NCBI GenBank assembly: GCA_963575745.1
Contig: CAUYUJ010005625.1
Location: 308,146 to 372,145, forward strand
Origin: Prorocentrum cordatum
Taxonomy: Eukaryota > Sar > Dinophyceae > Prorocentrales > Prorocentraceae
Direction: 5' to 3'
DNA: 64,000 bases
Each line of letters opens with the position of its first letter. The first letter of the stretch is position 1. The notes below the pieces were generated by a model. That model was not told the DNA's origin and searched no databases. It worked only from the letters and a program-made list of their open reading frames with translations. This document shows positions 58,495 through 64,000 of this stretch, one piece after another. The translations under genes were made by a program, and so were the position numbers.

Positions 58495-60765
58495 GCAGCG
58501 AAGTCGCGTTTAGAATTTGGATTCATGAAGGCTTACGTTCACCAGTGTCCCACTGGAACTTTATCTGAGTAAGAGTGCAAGAATTCAGGTGATTGGCTGA
58601 TTGATCAATGATGAAAGCAACTTGGTCCGTGTTAGTGAGGTGGACTTAAGACCCACCGGATGACCGCAAATTTTCAAGTGACTGAGATTTTGTGCAGCGC
58701 AGTCGCGTCTGGAATTAGACGCGTACGGTAGTATCCCGCCACCATGCCCAGGTCGTTGACATCTCGGGAGTAATCCAGGGCCTGTTGTGTTTGATATTAG
58801 TTTAACCTGCATTGGCGTAACGTTGGACGTAGGTACCCTGAGTTATCAGTCGAACGCCATATCATCAGTTTTGGATTGGAACTTTCCCTCTAATTCGTGA
58901 TTGCCACGTGAATTCTGGAGGTGTCTCCGTATGCACTGCGACCTGGGACGCAAGTGTCATCCCTTTTCGCCTCCCATACAGACCGCCAGGCTCTTCCTGT
59001 CTGACACGGCAGCGTTCTGTCGCGCAGCGCCGTGTTGGACGATGAATGCCCTGAGACATGTTTGATAGTCAGGACGACATAGTGTGAGCAGGTTTACGTT
59101 CACCCAGTGTCCCACTGGAAGTTTCTTTGAGTGTTTGTATGCCTCGGTTGTAGTAGTGCAGTCCGTGCAGAGAGCCAGAACACAGATACTTGGTTGCTCG
59201 AGCAATGATGAATGCAACTTGGTCCGTGTTAGTGAGGTGGACTTAGGACCCCACCGGATGACCGCAAACTCCCAAGTGTCTGAGATTTTGTGCAGCGCAG
59301 TCGCGTTTAGAATTTGGTTCATGAAGGTATACGTTCACCAGTGTCCCACTGGAAGTTTATTTGAGTGAGGGTGCAAGAATTCAGGTGATTGGCTGATTGA
59401 TCAATGATGAAAGCAACTTGGTCCGTGTTAGTGAGGTGGACTTAAGACCCCACCGGATGACCGCAAATTTTCAAGTGTCTGAGATTTTGTGCAGCGCAGT
59501 CGCGTCTGGAATTAGACGCGTACGGTAGTATCCCGCCACCATGCCCAGGTCGTTGGCATCTCGGGAGCAATCCAGGGCCTGTTGTGTCTGATATTAGTTT
59601 AACGTGCATTGGCGTAACGTTGGACGTAGGTACCCTGAGTCACCAGCTGAACGCCATATCATCAGTTCTGGGTTGGAATTGTCCTTATTATTCGTGATTG
59701 CCACGTGAATCCTGGAGGTGTCTCCGTATGCACTGCGACCTGGGACGCAAGTGTCATCCCTTTTCGCCTCCCATACAGACCGCCAGGCTCTTCCTGTCTG
59801 ACACGGCAGCGTTCTGTCGCGCAGCGCCGTGTTGGACGATGAATGCCCTGAGACATGTTTGATAGCCAGGACGACAGTGTGAGCAGGTTTACGTTCTCCC
59901 AGTGTCCCACTGGAAGTTTCTTGGAGGCTTTGTATGCCTCGGTTGTAGTGGTGCAGTCCGTGCAGAATGCCAGAGCACAGATGATTTGTTCGTCGATTAA
60001 CTATAATGCGCCTTAGTCCGTCTTAGTGAGGTGGACTTAAAACCCTACCAGATGACCGCAAGCTTTGAAGTGCCTGAGATCTCGTGCAGCGCAGACACGT
60101 TGGAATTAGACGCGCACGGCAGTATCCCGCCACGGTGCCCAGGTCGTTGGCACTTTGGGAGCCGTCTGATACCTTCCTGTGTCTGATATTAGTTGAACGT
60201 GCGTTTGAGTAGTGGTGGAAGTAGGTATTCTGAACTATCATCACGACACCGTATCATCAGTTCAGGAATTGATGTTCCGCTAGTAGTCGTGATGATCTCG
60301 TGAATTCTGGGAGGTGTCTCAGTAAGCATTGCGACCTCGGACGCAAGTGTCATCCCATTTCGACTCCCACACAGGCCGCCAGGCCCTTCTTGTCTGACAC
60401 TGCAGCTTTCTGTCGCGCAGCGCCGTGTTGGACGATGAATGCCTTGAGACATCAGATGACCGCAACTCTCAAGTGTCTGAGAGTCAGATTGATTATCATT
60501 ATTATGTGCATTTGCGTGATGATTCAATTATCCAGCAGCTTGCGGCAATGCCCGCCAACGTGCCAGCGTAGCATTGTGTGACGCCGTGTCGAGCACCTCT
60601 CATTCGACCCTTAGTTGACACAGTAGACGCTCATGCGTAGCTTAGTTGCCAGCTTTATTTTGATAGTACTCTCTGAATCGGTGCGTAAGGGTCTTGCGAG
60701 TGGCTGCGCACGAGTTCTGTCGCGCACACGGACAGTGGCAATGGTCAATTGCGCTTTGACCAGCC

Positions 60766-60856
60766 CTGGGCAGTGATGATTTGCGTTTCCCCTGAGCCTG
60801 ATGTCGAAGTGACGAGGTCATACAGCCTCACTGCTACGAGCCTCATCTGAGCCTGG
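60766..60856 (+). ncRNA. Candidate box C/D snoRNA, copy 12
   Basis: Three substitutions relative to the majority (GAGCCTGATG, GTCATACAG and CACTGCTACG), all outside boxes C, D', C'-like and D. The upstream TGGTCAA/TTGACCA hairpin is perfect. Confidence 0.45.
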
Positions 60857-61838
60857 TTGTTCAGTAGAGCATGGATTTTATGATTTTGAGTCGGCGTGGT
60901 CAAATCAAAGTCGATCGACGTGCACCGTCAATAGCGGCATTTGTATCTGAGAGCGGGTGTTGGAAACGAGATTTGTTTTTTACCATTGCGAATTTGCTTA
61001 CGCAGGACGGTGCGGACGTTAAGTGCAGTCAGCATGTTTGTCCGTGCCAGTGATATGGATCTGGGACCCCACTGGATGACCGCGAGTTTGAACTCTCTGC
61101 TACGAATAGCTCGTGCACTTTGTAATGATGGGCAGTAGGTATGCGGAGTTAATAGGCCACCATCATACACTGTGTCGTAGGTGTAGCGTCCGCTAGTAGC
61201 AGTGTTAGCCACGTGAAGTAACCAGTAGTTATTCGGAGTTGCCAGGTCATACTCAGTCCTAGGTGTAGTTCCCTCTCTTAGCCGTAATAGCCACATCAAT
61301 TCGGGGAGGCGGTTCCGTATGCATTGCGGCTTTTGGCGTAGGTGGCATTTTGTTTCGTTTCCCACACAGGCTACCAGGCCCTTCCTGTTTGACATGGCAG
61401 CGGTTTGTTGCGCAGCGCCGTGTTGGACGATGAAGGCTCTGACGTATCGGTATTCTGGCTCTTTGGATATAGCCTGAGCAGGTTCACGTTCACCCAGTGT
61501 CCCACTGGGAGTCTCTTTGAGCGCATTGTACGTCACGGCTGTGTTTCTGCACTCCCAAGTGTCTGAGATGAATGGTACGTACATTCGTGTGATGATTTGC
61601 ATATCCAGTAGCCTGCTGCAAGTGCTGCCACCCTTCGCCAGCGCAGCACTCTGTGTGACGCCGTTTCGAACACCGCTCCTTTGACCCATGCTTGGCTCAG
61701 CAGCCGCTCATGCTTCTTCGCCAGCTTCCTTCCTTCTATATATCTCTTGATCGGCTCGTAATGATCTTGCGAGTGGCTGAGCACGAGTTCTGTCACGCAC
61801 ACGGCTAGTGCAGGTGGCCAGTTGTGTTTTGACCAGTC

Positions 61839-61929
61839 TTGGGCAGTGATGATTTGCGTTTCCCCTGAGTCTGATGCCGAAGTGACGAGGTCATGCAGCC
61901 TCACCGCTACGAGCCTCATCTGAGCCTGG
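61839..61929 (+). ncRNA. Candidate box C/D snoRNA, copy 13
   Basis: One clear substitution (TGATGCCG instead of TGATGTCG) although the surrounding module is among the most diverged in the array. This contrast is the best evidence for selection on the block. Confidence 0.45.
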
Positions 61930-63224
61930 TTATTCAGTAGAGCATGCATGTATTTCATGATTGTTGCGTCGGCGTGGTTGTGCAGTACAGCCTGCATGGG
62001 CGTGGCCAGCTCACACTCGACGAATTTGCATTATCAGTAACACCACTTGTCTCTACACGCGGGTGCTGAAGACACAACTTTTATCATTGAGAACTCGTCT
62101 GCGTAGGCCGGGGTGGATTTTTGCTTCCGTGTCGTCGGCACGTTTGTCCGTGCCAGTGAGGTGGGTTTGAGACCCCACTGGATGATCACGACCCTGAACT
62201 TTCATAGATTTGATGGCGTATGCTCTTGCGTAATTATGGAAGCAGTTAGTCGGAGTTATCAGGTCATGGCCGTGATAGGCACGTGAATTCTGGGAGCTGT
62301 CTCCGTATGTATTGCGACCTTGGACGCAAGCGTCATCTTTTTTTCGCTTCACACACAGGCCGCCAGGCTCTTCCTGTCTGACACGGCAGCGCTCTGTCGC
62401 TCAGCGCCGTGTTGGACGATGAATGTTCTGACGCATCTTTGTTCGGTTCATTGGATTTAGTGTGAGCAGGTTTTCTTTACCCAGTGTCCCACTCGAAGTG
62501 TTTGTGCATACGGTACATCCTGCCGCTATGCTTGGGCCGTTAGCATGTCTGAAGCCATTTTGGGCTTTTGATGTCTGAGGTTCGTGGCACATACATGTGT
62601 GCAATGACAGAAATTGTTCTTTGGAGTTGCCAGCTCGCACCGTATACTCAGTCCTAGCTGTAGTTGTCGCTAACAGTCGTGTTGACCACGCAAATTCTGG
62701 AATGTGGCTCCATCTGCATTGCGACCTTGGACGCAAGTGTCATCTTTTTTCGCTTCACACACAGGCCGCCAGGCTCTTCCTGACTGACACGGCAGCGTTC
62801 TGTCGCGCAGCGGCGCAGCGCCATGTTGGACGATGAATGGTTTGGTGCATCGTTGCTCGGAGCACAGGATCTACTGTGAGGATATCTCCGTTCACCAAGT
62901 GTCCCGCTGTTTTTTTCTTTTGGGGCGTTGTCCGCCACGGCTGTGTTTCTGCAGTCCGCGCAGGGTGCCAGAACACAGGTATTTATGGATTTATCAATGC
63001 CGAGAGTAATTTGGTCCTGTTTAGTGAGGTGGGCTTAAGACAACACCAGATGACCGCACCCCTCACGTGTCTGATATTGATAGTACGTGCATCCGCGTGA
63101 TGACTGAAGTATGCAGCAGTTTGCGGCAAGGCCCACCACCATGTCAGCGCAGCATTCTGTGCGACGAGGCTTCGAGCAGTGCCCTGCACGCTGGAACATG
63201 TGGCGCCTCGCGTCTCTATTGCTT

Positions 63225-63500
63225 GCGACGCTCCGTCGGGCTGCCTGGGCTGTCTTGGCTCCTCCGGTTTCCTCATCGGACCCTCCTGGGTCGTCTTGGG
63301 ACTCTGTTGGGCCGTCCCTGGCCGTCTTGGGCCCTCCCGGCCGGCCAGGGATCCTTCTCGGGCTATCTTGGGAGCCTTTTGGGGCCCTCTGGGGCCATCT
63401 TGAGGCCCTCTTGGGCTGTCCTGCCCTCTCTCGGGCCATCCAGGGGCTCTCGTGGGGCCGTCTGGAGGTTCTCTGGAGGCACTCACCGGGCTCTTCTGAC
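63225..63500 (+). repeat. Short GGCCTCTTGGG-family block
   Basis: Words such as GGGCCGTCCCTGGCCGTC and GGCCCTCTTGGGCTGTCC in plus orientation directly after the array end. This is the fourth location of the family at an array or module boundary. Confidence 0.75.
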
Positions 63501-64000
63501 ATTATTTTAATATTCCTAGGCCCTCTGTGAACCATTTTGAACTGAGACTCGGGAAGTGCACCAAGCACAAAAACCTGTGGAATTCTGGACGTTTCGCGTA
63601 TCCCCACCGGCTGCACCCCTGGCAGTGCAGCTACCCTGGCAGCCGCTGTCAGCAGCCTGCCTCCACTCGCCGGCCTGGCCGCCGAGGTGCCGAGTGAGGC
63701 TTCGGCCCATTGGCTTTAGGTTAATTCGTCCTTGCGCGCCCCGCTCTGACTGGACACGCCGTCGGCGCCTTCGCCTGCGGCCGCTGACTAAAAAGTATCC
63801 CCACCGGCGCAGTGCCCTGGACGCCGCCCGGCTTTCCTTCAACGCGGTCGCGATCGAAAAAATCCCCACCGGGCCATACGAAAGCAGCCGCCCGGCGAGT
63901 TGCCTTGAGGAAGGACGTGCACAGCAGCATGTCGTGCTTGTCTGGAGCTTCCCGGGAGCTCTTGTAGAGGGGGTGTAGGGGGATTTGGAGGGGGGGGAGG
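63501..64000. other. GC-rich DNA with a thrice-repeated TCCCCACCGG
   Basis: ATCCCCACCGG occurs near 63,600, 63,797 and 63,863. A plus-strand frame of 140 codons (63,556-63,978) and overlapping minus-strand frames show no recognisable domain. The element may continue beyond the window. Confidence 0.4.

Larger units (their letters stand above)
58495..63175 (+). repeat. Large array, segment 3
   Basis: Continues the array in the same orientation: two ~800-bp A doublets (58,500-60,000), a B module (60,480-61,000), increasingly diverged units to 63,000, and a last partial B module that fades near CGAGCAG (about 63,179). Divergence toward both outer ends of the whole array is typical of old edge units. 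Confidence 0.9.

Overview
The window is nuclear DNA of a dinoflagellate. The best evidence is an exact copy of the 22-nt dinoflagellate spliced leader at 963-984, followed at once by a truncated leader relict at 985-999. This is the known signature of an mRNA that was trans-spliced, reverse-transcribed and put back into the genome. The very low gene density, the many micro-, mini- and satellite repeats and the GC-rich Ala/Arg-rich coding style fit that assignment. The genus cannot be decided from the sequence.

Layout. 1-11,350: simple repeats, a leader-tagged retrogene (CDS 1,086-1,946), a 77-bp minisatellite (4,145-5,070), a degenerate ATCGATCTCA repeat (6,255-6,520), blocks of a GGCCTCTTGGG-type repeat (7,220-9,200), and one copy of a dispersed repeat (10,495-10,745). 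11,350-63,175: one very large array, always in the same orientation, interrupted by two big insertions. The array has two intermixed module types. Type A is about 600 bp, exactly 603 bp in the youngest part (28,300-33,590), and carries several short stem-loops. Type B carries a nearly invariant ~91-nt block with the boxes, spacing and terminal stem of a box C/D snoRNA; there are 13 copies. Insertion 1 (15,693-24,500) splits one B module. It holds a 52-bp repeat fold-back, a 160-bp satellite, the C-terminal part of a PIF1/RecD-like helicase (18,433-19,119), the second copy of the dispersed repeat in inverted orientation, 70-bp repeats and a GGCC/CCAAG repeat block rich in perfect hairpins. Insertion 2 (55,104-58,494) splits an A module and consists of the GGCCTCTTGGG family in two opposite orientations. 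63,175-64,000 is another short GGCC block and GC-rich DNA.

Only two protein-coding features are supported: the retrogene of unknown function and the helicase fragment. The other long open frames lie in repeats whose period and composition lack stop codons, and I do not regard them as genes. No tRNA, rRNA, CRISPR array or bacterial-type operon was seen. The most interesting candidate is the array itself, which may be a repeated locus for a structured RNA with a C/D snoRNA-like core. That rests on sequence inspection and has not been tested against RNA data.
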